From Jeotgalibaca arthritidis (GTDB taxonomy: Bacteria > Bacillota > Bacilli > Lactobacillales > Aerococcaceae): a stretch of DNA of 64,000 nt. Of the stretch, positions 38,011-47,221 are shown piece after piece. The stretch is from contig NZ_CP049740.1 of NCBI RefSeq assembly GCF_011100465.1, positions 685,857 through 749,856 on the forward strand, read 5' to 3'. Made by a program: the position numbers and the translations under genes. The notes under the pieces were generated by a model. The model did no database searches. It was not told the DNA's origin and was given only the letters and a program-made list of their open reading frames with translations. How positions within the stretch are numbered: position 1 is the stretch's first letter; each line of letters begins with the position of its first letter.

Positions 38011-40185
38011 TTACTTAACAGTTAAGACTTCTTCGTTATGAGAAACTTCACCGTATTTTAGCACTTCAATTGCTTTGTATTGAGCGGTATTGGTAATCAC
38101 AACTGGTGTGACTGCTGGATGGCCTGCCGCTCTGACAGCGTCCAAATCAACATCAAGTAGTAAGTCTCCAGCTTTTACTGTATCTCCCGCTGCCACGTGA
38201 GCAGTAAAGCCTTCGCCCTTCATACTTACAGAGTCCAAACCAACGTGAATCATCACTTCTACGCCTTCTTCTGAAACAAGACCAATGGCATGTTTTGTTT
38301 CGAAGACCATCATCACTGTACCAGTGATTGGTGATGTTACTTTTCCGTCAGTTGGATCGATTCCAAACCCGTTACCAATTGCGCCACTTGAAAAGGCTGC
38401 ATCTGGTACTTCGCTTAGCGGAATAAGATTTCCTGCCATTGGTGATTGAATAGTACCAATAACTGCTAAGTCTTTTGCTGCTGTTTCTTCCGTTTCAATA
38501 ACATCTTCTGCAACTACTACTGTTTCTTCAACAGCAGCTTGACCGTAAAAGTCTTCTTTTGAAGGTAATTTTGCTGCTTTACCACTTTCAATAAATTCTT
38601 CTAGGTTTGATTTAATGTTTGAAACTTTTGGTCCGTAAACAACTTGAACCCCAGTACCCTTTTGAACAACACCAGCTGCACCAGTTGATTTCAATAGCTC
38701 TACATCTACTAAATCACTGTTTGCGATTGTTGTTCTCAAGCGTGTTGCACAGCTATCCACGTCAACGATGTTATCTTTACCACCTAGTCCATAAATAATA
38801 GAAGCTGATAAAGCATCTGTTTCGTTTTCAATAACTGATTCTGTTGCAGCTGAACCGTCTTTTTTAGCGTTCATGTCAGCACGTGTGTACAGTTTAATTT
38901 CCTCTGCACTGTCGTCGCGACCTGGCGTTTTGTAATTAAATTTCTTAATTAAGAATGTAAATAGTAAGTAGTAAATTGCGAAGTAAACAATACCAACTAG
39001 GACTACCCAAATCCAGTTTGTTTTTGCGTTACCTTGTAAAATACCGTAAAGGAACAAGTCGATAAATCCACCAGAGAAGGTCATCCCCACACCTACGCTG
39101 AAGAAATGCATCAACATGTAAGCTCCACCAGCTAAGATACAGTGAATCGCATATAACGGCATTGCCACAAATAAGAATGTAAATTCTAGCGGCTCTGTAA
39201 TTCCTGTTAACATTGATGTTAGAGCAGCTGATAGTAATAAACCACCAACAACTTTACGATTTTCTGGTTTAGCTGTACGGTACATTGCCAAAGCAGCACC
39301 TGGTAAACCAAAAATCATCAATGGGAATTTCCCAGTCATAAAGCGAGTTGCTTCAACACTGAATACAGTTGTTGACGGATCAGATAATTGTGCGAAGAAG
39401 ATGTTTTGCGCACCTTCAACTAATTGTCCGCCCACTTCCATTGTTCCACCAACAGCTGTTTGCCAGAATGGCAAGTAGAATACGTGGTGTAAACCAAATG
39501 GAATCAATAAACGTTCCATGAATCCGTATAACCAAGTTCCAGCGTAACCTGAACCTTGTACTAATTCACCGACTGCGTAAATACCACCTTGAATTGGCGG
39601 CCACACATAACTCATTAAAATACCGACAACTAAGAAAACAATTGACGATACGATTGGAACAAAGCGTGTTCCTTCAAAGAAAGATAAAGCAGTTGGTAAT
39701 TGGATTTTGTAGAAACGGTTATGAAGCGCCGCTACACCTAAACCAACAATCATACCACCGAATACACCCATTTGAAGTGATTCGATTCCTAAAACAGTTG
39801 CAATCGATCCGTCCAAGTATTGTTCAGCCCCACCCTGAACTTGGATCATTGCGCCAATTGAAGAATGCATCACTAAGAAGGCAATAGCAGCCGACAATGC
39901 AGCTGTAGCTTTCTCAGATTTGGCCATCCCAATCGCACAACCGATTGCGAAAATTAATGGCAAGTTATCAAATACGACACTACCAGCCGCATTCATAACA
40001 AGTAAAATATTATGTATGAACGTTCCTTCCCCCATCGCAGAAGTTAGTCCATATGTCTCTAGTGTTGTTGGGTTAGTAAAGGATCCACCTATCCCTAAAA
40101 ATAACCCTGCTACCGGTAAAATGGCAATCGGTAACATAAAAGAGCGTCCAACTCTTTGTAACACACCAAAAATTTGGTCTTTCAT
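38011..40185 (-). CDS. ptsG: Glucose-specific PTS transporter IICBA
   Basis: The 724-residue protein joins three PTS domains. IIC occupies about 1-410 with about ten helices. IIB (about 450-530) has the phosphorylation Cys in VDSCATRLRTT. IIA (about 575-700) has the active-site His in VMIHVGLDSVSMKGEGF. It phosphorylates glucose during uptake. Expression is probably controlled by GlcT antitermination: a RAT-like sequence overlaps a terminator in the leader, and glcT lies divergently upstream. The IIC sequence fits glucose transporters better than N-acetylglucosamine types, but that is a judgment. Confidence 0.93.
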   Translation of the reverse strand: MKDQIFGVLQRVGRSFMLPIAILPVAGLFLGIGGSFTNPTTLETYGLTSAMGEGTFIHNILLVMNAAGSVVFDNLPLIFAIGCAIGMAKSEKATAALSAAIAFLVMHSSIGAMIQVQGGAEQYLDGSIATVLGIESLQMGVFGGMIVGLGVAALHNRFYKIQLPTALSFFEGTRFVPIVSSIVFLVVGILMSYVWPPIQGGIYAVGELVQGSGYAGTWLYGFMERLLIPFGLHHVFYLPFWQTAVGGTMEVGGQLVEGAQNIFFAQLSDPSTTVFSVEATRFMTGKFPLMIFGLPGAALAMYRTAKPENRKVVGGLLLSAALTSMLTGITEPLEFTFLFVAMPLYAIHCILAGGAYMLMHFFSVGVGMTFSGGFIDLFLYGILQGNAKTNWIWVVLVGIVYFAIYYLLFTFLIKKFNYKTPGRDDSAEEIKLYTRADMNAKKDGSAATESVIENETDALSASIIYGLGGKDNIVDVDSCATRLRTTIANSDLVDVELLKSTGAAGVVQKGTGVQVVYGPKVSNIKSNLEEFIESGKAAKLPSKEDFYGQAAVEETVVVAEDVIETEETAAKDLAVIGTIQSPMAGNLIPLSEVPDAAFSSGAIGNGFGIDPTDGKVTSPITGTVMMVFETKHAIGLVSEEGVEVMIHVGLDSVSMKGEGFTAHVAAGDTVKAGDLLLDVDLDAVRAAGHPAVTPVVITNTAQYKAIEVLKYGEVSHNEEVLTVK

Positions 40186-40243
40186 CTATTCCACCCCTAT
40201 TTTGTTTCCCATTGCAGACAAAGACAGTTGGTTTAGCCTCCCC

Positions 40244-40342
40244 TAAACGCAAAAATACCCAAACCAGCCTAAAAATGGATACACCACTGCCATCCAAGTA
40301 TAGGTTGATTTGGGTATTGCCGACTAAACGTAACAAGCCCTC
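40244..40342 (-). promoter_or_regulatory. RAT antiterminator and terminator in the ptsG leader
   Basis: On the minus strand, the promoter TTGCAT (40383-40388), an 18-base spacer and TAGAAT (40359-40364) precede GGGCTTGTTACGTTTAGTCG (to about 40323), which fits a ribonucleic antiterminator hairpin. Its 3' part overlaps the left arm AATACCCAAA of a terminator whose right arm TTTGGGTATT is near 40247-40256. By the BglG/GlcT model, unphosphorylated GlcT stabilises the RAT and lets ptsG be transcribed when glucose is present. Confidence 0.8.
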
Positions 40343-40421
40343 TTTGCAATTAGTTACGATTCTATCACAGCCCACTTAGATAATGCAAGCCCTTTTAAAA
40401 TAAAATTTCAAAACAGCAAAC

Positions 40422-40450
40422 TTGCGACTTTCTGAGCAACATGGTACTAT
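40422..40450 (+). promoter_or_regulatory. Promoter of glcT
   Basis: TTGCGA at 40422-40427, a 17-base spacer, and TACTAT at 40445-40450 form a good sigma-A promoter 60 bases before the glcT start. Confidence 0.7.
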
Positions 40451-40510
40451 CTTCATACTGTTTTATAAAAGTTACCGATATCACCGTATTTAAGATAGGA
40501 GATTCGTAAG

Positions 40511-41344
40511 ATGATTGCGAATAAGATTCTAAACAATAATTTAATTAGCACCACTGACAAGGATGGACACGAAATCATTGTTATGGGTAAGGGATTAGGT
40601 TGGCAGTTAAAAACTGGCGATCTTGTTGACGAAAGTAAAATCGAAAAAATATTCCGCATGGATACTGTCACCTCTTCAACTAAAATGAAGAAACTCTTCT
40701 TGGAAGTGGAACTCTCTTCCATTGCCATTAGTTCAAAAGTCGTTGATTATGCCCATCGTTATCTCGATAAGCAACTAAATAAGAACTTAATTTTGACACT
40801 AACCGATCATATTGACTTTGCGGTTGAGCGAGTGAAGAGCGGGATTCCATTAACCAATGATTTTAAAGTCTGGATTAAAAAGATGTTTCCTAAAGAGTTT
40901 GAAGTTGGACTGTATGCCTTAACCATCATTAGAGATGAACTCAACATGGATATGCCCGAAGATGAGGCCGCTCATATTACCATGCATTTAATCAATGCAC
41001 AGTTAGACGGCAATATGTCCCATACTGACGAAATCACTAGTCTATTAACCAATTGCCTACGCATTATCGAAATAAAAAGTGGCATTTTAATCAATGAAGG
41101 CTCTTGGGCTTACGAGCGCTTTTTACGCCATCTCTTAGCTTTAGCACAGCGTATTATTGCCCACAAAGAAAATACTGGCAGTAACGCTATGCTGAACGAG
41201 ACCATACGTCAACAATTTGAAAAAGAATATCAAATTGCATTAGGGATTAAAAGTTACATTCATCAAGACTTCCACTTTGATATTGTCGATGATGAAGTAA
41301 CCTTCTTAACCATTCATATTAATCGCCTATTAACAGATGCATAA
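40511..41344 (+). CDS. glcT: PtsG antiterminator GlcT, BglG family
   Basis: The 277-residue protein has an N-terminal CAT RNA-binding domain (about 1-58, MIANKILNNNLISTTDKDG) and two PRD domains (about 65-170 and 175-277) with conserved His (DHIDFAVER and HITMHLINAQ, and two in the second PRD). It binds the RAT in the ptsG leader, and PTS phosphorylation of its PRDs controls activity. The gene is divergent from ptsG, the classical arrangement. RBS AGGAG and a terminator (AACCAGCTTG/CAAGCTGGTT at about 41345-41375) frame it. Confidence 0.92.
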   Translation: MIANKILNNNLISTTDKDGHEIIVMGKGLGWQLKTGDLVDESKIEKIFRMDTVTSSTKMKKLFLEVELSSIAISSKVVDYAHRYLDKQLNKNLILTLTDHIDFAVERVKSGIPLTNDFKVWIKKMFPKEFEVGLYALTIIRDELNMDMPEDEAAHITMHLINAQLDGNMSHTDEITSLLTNCLRIIEIKSGILINEGSWAYERFLRHLLALAQRIIAHKENTGSNAMLNETIRQQFEKEYQIALGIKSYIHQDFHFDIVDDEVTFLTIHINRLLTDA

Positions 41345-41382
41345 AACCAGCTTGGACATCATTCAAGCTGGTTTTTTTTGAT

Positions 41383-42582
41383 TTAAAATTCGTTTTGACC
41401 TAGGTAAGCTAATGCGTATTGCGCATATAACTCTGCCCCAACTTTCAGAGCATTTTCGTCTACGTTAAAGTTTCCAGAATGATGCGGCCATTGTGTTGCG
41501 TCGTCATCGCTAGCACTACCAACTGTCGCAAAAGCACCTGGAATTTGTGTCATATAACAACCAAAGTCCTCTGCTCCCATGGTTGGTGGGCAGTTATCAA
41601 TCGCTTCTTCCCCAAAGGCTTGAGCAGCGATTTGTTGAACTAAATTCGCTGTTTTTTCCTCATTATTAACAGGTTCGGTCATGCGATCGTAGACCACTTC
41701 AGCCTCCCCACCGTACATCTTCGCGATTTCATTGGCATAGTGTTTCAAAGCTTCTTCTACCGTATCGCGCGTTGCTGGATCAAACGTTCGAACCGTTCCC
41801 TCAATAGTTGCATTCTCGGCAATAACATTAAAACGTGTTCCTACTTCCATTTTACCAAGCGTTACAACGGCTGGATGTAAGGGATCAATCACGCGAGAAA
41901 CAATCGATTGCGCATTCACAACAAATTGAGATGCCATAATCGCTGCATCAATCGTTAAGTTAGGTTGCGCCGCATGGCCGCCCTTTCCTTTAAAACTAAT
42001 TTTTACAATATCAGCTGCCGCGAAAGACGGACCCGCTGGACACGAAACAGTACCTGACTTGCCCACTGACCAAATGTGGATACCAAAGGCATTATCAACA
42101 CCTTCAACAGCCCCTTGTTCGACCATCAGCTTAGCGCCTTGCGCAATCTCTTCTGCCGGTTGGAACACTAAGCGAACTGTTCCGTTAAATTGATCCTTCA
42201 CTTCATTCAAGGCATAAGCTGCACTCATCAGCATAGAAATGTGCGTATCATGTCCGCAAGCGTGCATTTTCCCTTCAACACTTGATTTGTAGGAAACATC
42301 ATTCATTTGTTGAACAGATAAGGCATCCATGTCTGCTCTCAGTAGAATTGTTTTACCAGGACCTGCCCCTTTGATTTCTGCAATAACACCGGTTGGTTTC
42401 GTTAAACGATAAGGAATGCCAAATTCATCTAGTTTTGCTGCGATCAGTTTTGTCGTTTCAAACTCTTCCATCGACAATTCAGGGTGTGCATGTAAGTAAC
42501 GACGAAAGGCGATCATGTCGCTTTCTTTAGATAAAATGATGTCTTTAACTGTTGGATTTACTTTTATTTCTATTTGGCTCAT
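41383..42582 (-). CDS. M20 family amidohydrolase
   Basis: The 399-residue protein is an M20D peptidase: FRRYLHAHPELSMEEFETT, metal ligands in HACGHDTHISM, the Glu-Glu pair FQPAEEIAQGA, and MGAEDFGCYM near the C-terminus. A lid domain lies between (about 185-300). Members cleave N-acyl amino acids, indole-acetyl or N-acetyl-diaminopimelate derivatives; the substrate is uncertain. The ATG at 42582 follows AAGGGAG at proper spacing; the longer upstream start is less likely. It is monocistronic. Confidence 0.88.
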   Translation of the reverse strand: MSQIEIKVNPTVKDIILSKESDMIAFRRYLHAHPELSMEEFETTKLIAAKLDEFGIPYRLTKPTGVIAEIKGAGPGKTILLRADMDALSVQQMNDVSYKSSVEGKMHACGHDTHISMLMSAAYALNEVKDQFNGTVRLVFQPAEEIAQGAKLMVEQGAVEGVDNAFGIHIWSVGKSGTVSCPAGPSFAAADIVKISFKGKGGHAAQPNLTIDAAIMASQFVVNAQSIVSRVIDPLHPAVVTLGKMEVGTRFNVIAENATIEGTVRTFDPATRDTVEEALKHYANEIAKMYGGEAEVVYDRMTEPVNNEEKTANLVQQIAAQAFGEEAIDNCPPTMGAEDFGCYMTQIPGAFATVGSASDDDATQWPHHSGNFNVDENALKVGAELYAQYALAYLGQNEF

Positions 42583-42756
42583 GTGTCTAGCTCCCTTACC
42601 TGATATCTTTTCAGTAGGTCTACTATAGCCATTTAACATTTGTCTGTCAAATTCGATTGTCATCGTTTTCTAATCAAAAAATGCTTTCAAAACAAACATT
42701 TACAACCAAAACTTTTGTTGGTTTCGGTAATATTAAAATTCATAAAGGAGACTATT

Positions 42757-42987
42757 TTAATCTTCATCTTTAATATCAATATCTTCAGGCACAGGTGTGT
42801 TGAGATAGTCTTCTAGAGCGGCCTTTTCTTTTTCTCGTTCTGTTAAGAATAAATTAAACTGCTCACGATAAATCATAATCTCATCTTCGAGACGAAGTAC
42901 CCGAATTTGTTTTTCACGAATCAAGCGATGAATCTCACTGATAGGCAAGTCTAGATAGTCGGCTGTTTCTTGAATCGTTAGATACAT
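42757..42987 (-). CDS. Excisionase-type HTH DNA-binding protein
   Basis: The 76-residue protein begins with a winged-helix motif of the excisionase/MerR-like HTH_17 family (MYLTIQETADYLDLPISEIHRLIREKQIRVL). A polar acidic tail follows. It is a small transcription factor whose targets are unknown. It is read in the same direction as, and close to (18 bases after), the YjdM gene. No phage or integrase gene is nearby, so excisionase function is unlikely. Confidence 0.85.
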   Translation of the reverse strand: MYLTIQETADYLDLPISEIHRLIREKQIRVLRLEDEIMIYREQFNLFLTEREKEKAALEDYLNTPVPEDIDIKDED

Positions 42988-43005
42988 TCTATTCGTCCTT
43001 CTTCT

Positions 43006-43344
43006 TTAGCTCTTTTTAACGAACTCTGATTTTAATTTCATGGCACCAAAGCCATCAATCTTACAATCAATATTGTGGCCGTCGCCCGAATCTTCGACTA
43101 AGCGAATACTCTTCACTTTTGTTCCTTGCTTAATGGCTTGTTTACTACCTTTTACTTTCAAATCTTTAACGACAACAACATCATCACCATCAACCAAGAT
43201 GTTTCCATTTACATCCTTGACTGCGTCATCCTGCGCTAGTTCTGCTCCTGGCACCCATTCGTGTGCGCATTCTGGGCACACCCATAATGCACCATCCTGA
43301 TAAGTATATTCTGACTGACATTTCGGACAATTCATTGTTTCCAT
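43006..43344 (-). CDS. yjdM: YjdM/PhnA family zinc-ribbon protein
   Basis: The 112-residue protein has an N-terminal zinc ribbon ([13 protein letters not shown] then CPECAHEW, about residues 5-28) and a C-terminal PhnA domain ([26 protein letters not shown]). YjdM/PhnA was once assigned to phosphonoacetate hydrolysis; that assignment is disputed and the function is unsettled. AAAGGAGC lies before the ATG. It is a small operon member with the DUF1456 gene upstream (16-base gap) and the HTH gene downstream. Confidence 0.92.
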   Translation of the reverse strand: METMNCPKCQSEYTYQDGALWVCPECAHEWVPGAELAQDDAVKDVNGNILVDGDDVVVVKDLKVKGSKQAIKQGTKVKSIRLVEDSGDGHNIDCKIDGFGAMKLKSEFVKKS

Positions 43345-43360
43345 TTTTAATAAGCTCCTT

Positions 43361-43870
43361 TTATGATCGGTAACGAAGGGCTAATCCCTTCAAAAAATTT
43401 CTAGCGTAGCGGTCGCCACAAGGCTTGTAGTTACGGTGACCTTCTTTACGTAGAACTGCGCTTAACTCACTATTTGAAATTGATACGCCAGCTTCGTCTA
43501 AAATATCCAGCAAATCGTCACTTGTTAGTGACAAAGCGATTTTAACCTTTTTCAATAATAGGTTATTGGCATTGCCTCTTGTTAACTCTAATTTTGGTTC
43601 TTGAGCGACTTGGCCTTCTTTAGGCTTTTGTACACCACGTTGCGACGTGATCAAGCCATTTAAAAAGCGCTCAAAGCTTTCGTCGTCACACATTAACTCA
43701 TAGACGTTTTCTGAATTAGTTTCTTCATCTTCTTGAGCTAGTTTTGTTAGCATGGCTTTGATGTCTTCTTTGGTTTTTTCCATGCCGCCCAACTTAAAGA
43801 TTGTCACCATATCGTTATCTTTAATATCTAGGGCGTAGCGCAAACGCACTAATCGGTCGTTATGATTCAT
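43361..43870 (-). CDS. DUF1456 family protein (YehS-like)
   Basis: The 169-residue protein contains two similar DUF1456 units (about 1-75 with [20 protein letters not shown], and about 95-165 with [26 protein letters not shown]). The family is found in many bacteria and its function is unknown. GAGGGACAAA lies before the ATG at 43870, which is preferred over the upstream start at 43882. It is the first gene of a short run with yjdM and the HTH gene. Confidence 0.9.
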   Translation of the reverse strand: MNHNDRLVRLRYALDIKDNDMVTIFKLGGMEKTKEDIKAMLTKLAQEDEETNSENVYELMCDDESFERFLNGLITSQRGVQKPKEGQVAQEPKLELTRGNANNLLLKKVKIALSLTSDDLLDILDEAGVSISNSELSAVLRKEGHRNYKPCGDRYARNFLKGLALRYRS

Positions 43871-43970
43871 TTTGTCCCTCATTTCTCATCGTATTCTTGT
43901 TGATTATACCAAATTTTCGCCTTTTTTTCTGCTATACTACAAACAACAAGCATTTCGAGGAGCGATTACT

Positions 43971-44903
43971 ATAAAAAAACAACAAAAGTACCATAAACCT
44001 AATCATAAAAAACAAGCACCCGCAGCTACAGGAGTAACCAACTACCCGATTAAAGAAGACGCACAATTACTGCCCTTCCTACTTGAGAACTTAAAAGGTG
44101 GCCGTAACGCAATCAAAGCCATTTTGACACGTGGTCAAGTTTCTGTTGATGGAAAAACCATCACTCAGCACAACCACCCCCTTAAACCTGGGCAAGTCGT
44201 CAGCGTTTTAAGCAATCAAGTAGCCATGAATAAAACTGTACTTCACGGCATTTCTATTTTACATGAGGACGATGACCTTATCGTTATTCGAAAAGACGAA
44301 GGTATCCTCTCTGTTTCTGGAAAAGATCCTTCCGAAGCAACTGCCTACCGCCAGCTTTCTGCTTATGTGAAAGAAAGCAATAAAGCTAACCGTATTTTTG
44401 TTGTTCACAGACTAGACCGAGATACCTCCGGCGTTATGATTTATGCTAAAACAGAAGCAGCCAAAACAAAACTGCAAGAAAACTGGCACGAAATGGTTAA
44501 AGAACGGACTTATACTGCCTTAGTTGAAGGAGAAACGGATAACTCTGGAAAAATTTCATCTTGGCTAACAGAAAATACTAAGTCTATGAAAGTTCACTCT
44601 CACAATTACGACAATGGCGGAAAACACGCTGTCACTCACTACAAAAAAATCCAAGGCAATAAAAATTATTCCTTATTAGAAGTCCAATTAGAGACAGGTC
44701 GCAAAAATCAAATCCGTGTTCATATGGAATCTATTGGTCACCCTGTTGCTGGCGACAAAAAATATAGCGCGCGTTCAAATCCATTGAAACGTTTGGGATT
44801 ACACGCATCTAGTATTTCATTCATCCATCCCACAACAAATAAACTGGTCAGCTTCAATGTCAAAGCACAAAAAGGCTTTTATTTAAGCTCGAAAGAGGTA
44901 TAA
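43971..44903 (+). CDS. RluA-family pseudouridine synthase, probable AUA start
   Basis: The 311-residue protein has an S4 RNA-binding domain (about 35-95) and an RluA catalytic domain with VHRLDRDTSGVMIYAKT (catalytic Asp). It isomerises uridine in an RNA, target unknown. The start is unusual: no ATG, GTG or TTG follows the ribosome binding site GAGGAG (43957-43962), and the first in-frame codon at good spacing is ATA at 43971. A possible -10 box TATACT (43933-43938) makes an earlier ATG at 43872 unlikely to be transcribed. The codon after ATA gives KKQQKYHKPNHKKQ, matching the usual N-terminus of the family. Confidence 0.85.
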   Translation: MKKQQKYHKPNHKKQAPAATGVTNYPIKEDAQLLPFLLENLKGGRNAIKAILTRGQVSVDGKTITQHNHPLKPGQVVSVLSNQVAMNKTVLHGISILHEDDDLIVIRKDEGILSVSGKDPSEATAYRQLSAYVKESNKANRIFVVHRLDRDTSGVMIYAKTEAAKTKLQENWHEMVKERTYTALVEGETDNSGKISSWLTENTKSMKVHSHNYDNGGKHAVTHYKKIQGNKNYSLLEVQLETGRKNQIRVHMESIGHPVAGDKKYSARSNPLKRLGLHASSISFIHPTTNKLVSFNVKAQKGFYLSSKEV

Positions 44904-45178
44904 CTATTTAAACATTAAAAACATACTAAGTTTAGTAGGCAGAAACTCCGACGGGAAGCACTGTCTACTATTTTCTTTTTTTGGGGATATTGTAGTGGTG
45001 AAAGGAAGTATGACCATAGCCCCGAGCACTAAGAGTCTGAAACAAAAACGTGGCTCCTTCACTGTCATTTCAGAATCAGGTTTGAGTATGTGGGAGCACG
45101 AGTCCGTGTAAAGGAAATGAGAATCGGAATGAATCAGTGAGGGGCCTTCAAACCAAACGAGAACGAGAGGAGAAAATA
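44904..45178 (+). other. Probable left end of a decayed IS110-family element (bridge-RNA region)
   Basis: This gene-free stretch lies directly before the IS110-like transposase start at 45179. In IS110-family elements the left-end non-coding DNA encodes the bridge RNA that pairs with target and donor. Short inverted segments are visible (for example near 44939-44975) but I could not assign a bridge RNA fold. It is called by position only. Confidence 0.4.
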
Positions 45179-45316
45179 ATGTTTGTAGTAGCATTAGATG
45201 TTTTTATGATGAAAAGCTATACCGTCATCTATCACGGCGACACTTCCCTGTCTGAAGGAATCATTGCACACACGAGAACAGCTTTCGGCAGCCTGCTGAA
45301 TGGAGATAGGTCATAA
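45179..45316 (+). pseudogene. Truncated IS110-family transposase
   Basis: The first 45 codons read MFVVALDVFMMKSYTVIY and then a serine/threonine-rich tail. The start matches the DEDD-type (RuvC-like) transposase N-terminus of IS110, MFVVALDVSMGKSY, in which the Asp in LDV is catalytic. The gene stops after 45 residues instead of about 400. AGGAGAAAATA lies before the ATG. The downstream 200 bases do not encode more of the transposase, so the element is a deletion remnant. Confidence 0.75.
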
Positions 45317-45533
45317 ATCTTTCTTCTGAGAGCTCGCAGCTAATTTCAAATAGCTCATCTCTTTTATCATATAAACCTAATAACTTGTCAGCAATCTATT
45401 CGTAAAATGGGTACGATTGGATAATGCCATTCTTTTGGTTACTATAACAATAATTGCTTAAGCAAGCGTCTTTTTCCCTCTTCTTTTCATTTTCCAAAAA
45501 CAGGCGTAAAATAGTTAAATGGAGGATGATGTC

Positions 45534-46817
45534 ATGGAAGAGAAACGTTTAGATTTTAAACTAGGGTTTGTTAGTCTGGTGACAGGGCTTTTAGTTGGTG
45601 TTGTGGTGAGTGGCTTTCGGTTGGCTATTCCCTTTTTGATGGGGATGGTAGGAAAGTTATTGCAGTTTGGACAACAAAGTCTCCTTCACTCACTATTGTT
45701 TATTTTTATTTTCGCAACGATTGGTGTCGTTGTATCGTGGAACGTCAAAAAAGAACCGATGATTGGCGGTTCAGGTATTCCCCAAGTAGCTGGTAAATTA
45801 AGTGGGCAGTTAGACTTCTCCTGGTTCTCTGTCTTGATTCATAAGTTAATGGGTGGCATTCTAACGATTGGGAGCGGTCTGACTGTTGGCCGAGAAGGTC
45901 CATCGGTTCAGATTGGCGCAGCAATTGGACAAGGTATTGCCGAAAAAAGTCATTTAAATAGTCAGAACCAACGTTATTTGATTGTAGGCGCCGCTAGTGC
46001 GGGGATGGCTGCCGCATTTAACTCACCCATTTCAGGGATTATATTTGCATTAGAAGAACTTTTGAAACGAACCTCGCGGAGAGGGTTTTTAGCCAGTTCC
46101 TTAATTATCATTACGTCCACCCTCGTATCAATTATCTTATTAGATAACACCTTTACCCTTACTATTCCTATTTCATTAGAGTTACCAGTAAGAGACTATC
46201 CTTTTTTAATTATATTAGGAATGGTCATTGGTTTATCAGGCGTTCTATTTAATCGGGTTATCCTGTGGGGAAAGAGAGTGTATGCACGATGGCATGTCCC
46301 TGTTGTTATAAAATGCAGCTTCCCTTTTGTTGTCACAGCACTCTTTTTATTATGGGATCCTAGTCTATTAGGCTCAGGAGATCATTATATATTAATGCCA
46401 TTCCATGAAAATATAGCTCTCGCCTCTCTACTATCTGTTTACTTGATTAAACTATTCTTATTAGTAGTGGCTTTTTCATCTGGTTTGCCAGGCGGTATAT
46501 TCTTCCCCTTGTTAGCACTAGGCTCACTTGCCGGCAACATCGTGGGAACAAGTTTATCAATGGGTGGATTAATCGATCAGAACACCTTATTAGTTTTTAC
46601 GGTCATCGCAATGGCTGCTCATTTTGCTGCAATCGTTCGTGCCCCACTGACTGGTATTTTTCTCATCCTTGAAATGACAGGGGGATCGATTCGTTATCTA
46701 TTACCCCTTGCAATGGTCACCTTTGTTGCTTACCTTGTCGCTGAACTATTCCATTCCGAACCAATTTATGAATCATTGTTAGGGTTGATGTTGGCGAATG
46801 AAAAAGAGGAGGGGTAG
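45534..46817 (+). CDS. ClC-family chloride channel or H+/Cl- antiporter
   Basis: The 427-residue membrane protein has the three conserved ClC selectivity motifs: GGSGIPQVAG, GREGPSVQIGA, and the third region around GLPGGIFFP. About 10 to 12 membrane helices are visible. The Glu in GREGP is the gating glutamate, and a further Glu position expected of antiporters could not be confirmed by eye. It moves chloride, often linked to proton movement in acid resistance. The start at 45534 follows GGAGGATG. Confidence 0.9.
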   Translation: MEEKRLDFKLGFVSLVTGLLVGVVVSGFRLAIPFLMGMVGKLLQFGQQSLLHSLLFIFIFATIGVVVSWNVKKEPMIGGSGIPQVAGKLSGQLDFSWFSVLIHKLMGGILTIGSGLTVGREGPSVQIGAAIGQGIAEKSHLNSQNQRYLIVGAASAGMAAAFNSPISGIIFALEELLKRTSRRGFLASSLIIITSTLVSIILLDNTFTLTIPISLELPVRDYPFLIILGMVIGLSGVLFNRVILWGKRVYARWHVPVVIKCSFPFVVTALFLLWDPSLLGSGDHYILMPFHENIALASLLSVYLIKLFLLVVAFSSGLPGGIFFPLLALGSLAGNIVGTSLSMGGLIDQNTLLVFTVIAMAAHFAAIVRAPLTGIFLILEMTGGSIRYLLPLAMVTFVAYLVAELFHSEPIYESLLGLMLANEKEEG

Positions 46818-46830
46818 GAGTTTTTAGAGT

Positions 46831-46874
46831 GACCCCAAAAGTTAGTTTTTTTTAGATCTAACTTTTGGGGTCAT
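46831..46874 (+). terminator. Terminator of the ClC gene
   Basis: GACCCCAAAAGTTAG pairs with CTAACTTTTGGGGTC around a T-rich loop. It lies just after the ClC stop. Confidence 0.88.
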
Positions 46875-46977
46875 TTTATATATGCATATCTTTTGTTTAT
46901 TGTCTGGATAATTGAATGGGCCTCGTAACCAGAAAGTCTCCATTAAGCCTGCGGTTAAAGGGAGTATAGCTTAAGAA

Positions 46978-46996
46978 ACCTCATTTATTTATGATA
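46978..46996. repeat. SCC-type attachment repeat 1 (left chromosomal junction)
   Basis: ACCTCATTTATTTATGATA is identical to the core at 59571-59589 and differs by one base from 48265-48283. It marks the left border of the composite element. Confidence 0.8.
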
Positions 46997-47221
46997 AGAT
47001 TCACTCATTGCTATTGGATACAATTGTGACAATCTTTTAAAATCATTGAGCCTATTGTCAGATTATCCTATAGTTTTTTTAGAACTGTCATACATCTTAA
47101 TATGGATTTTATATCAAATGACTAATTGTACACACCTACTAAATAATTTAAAGGAATAAATCAAGCAGATAATTATTTGGAAAATTATTTTCTGTTCTCT
47201 GTAAAAAACCTTTAGGAATAA
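46997..47221. other. AT-rich non-coding DNA inside cassette 1
   Basis: No gene or strong structure is visible. It is the tail of the small cassette between attachment repeats 1 and 2, downstream of the Rx4H protein gene. Confidence 0.5.

Noticed and set aside
42757-42987. Prophage excisionase
   Set aside because: The HTH type fits, but there is no integrase or phage gene nearby, so it is listed as a small regulator only.
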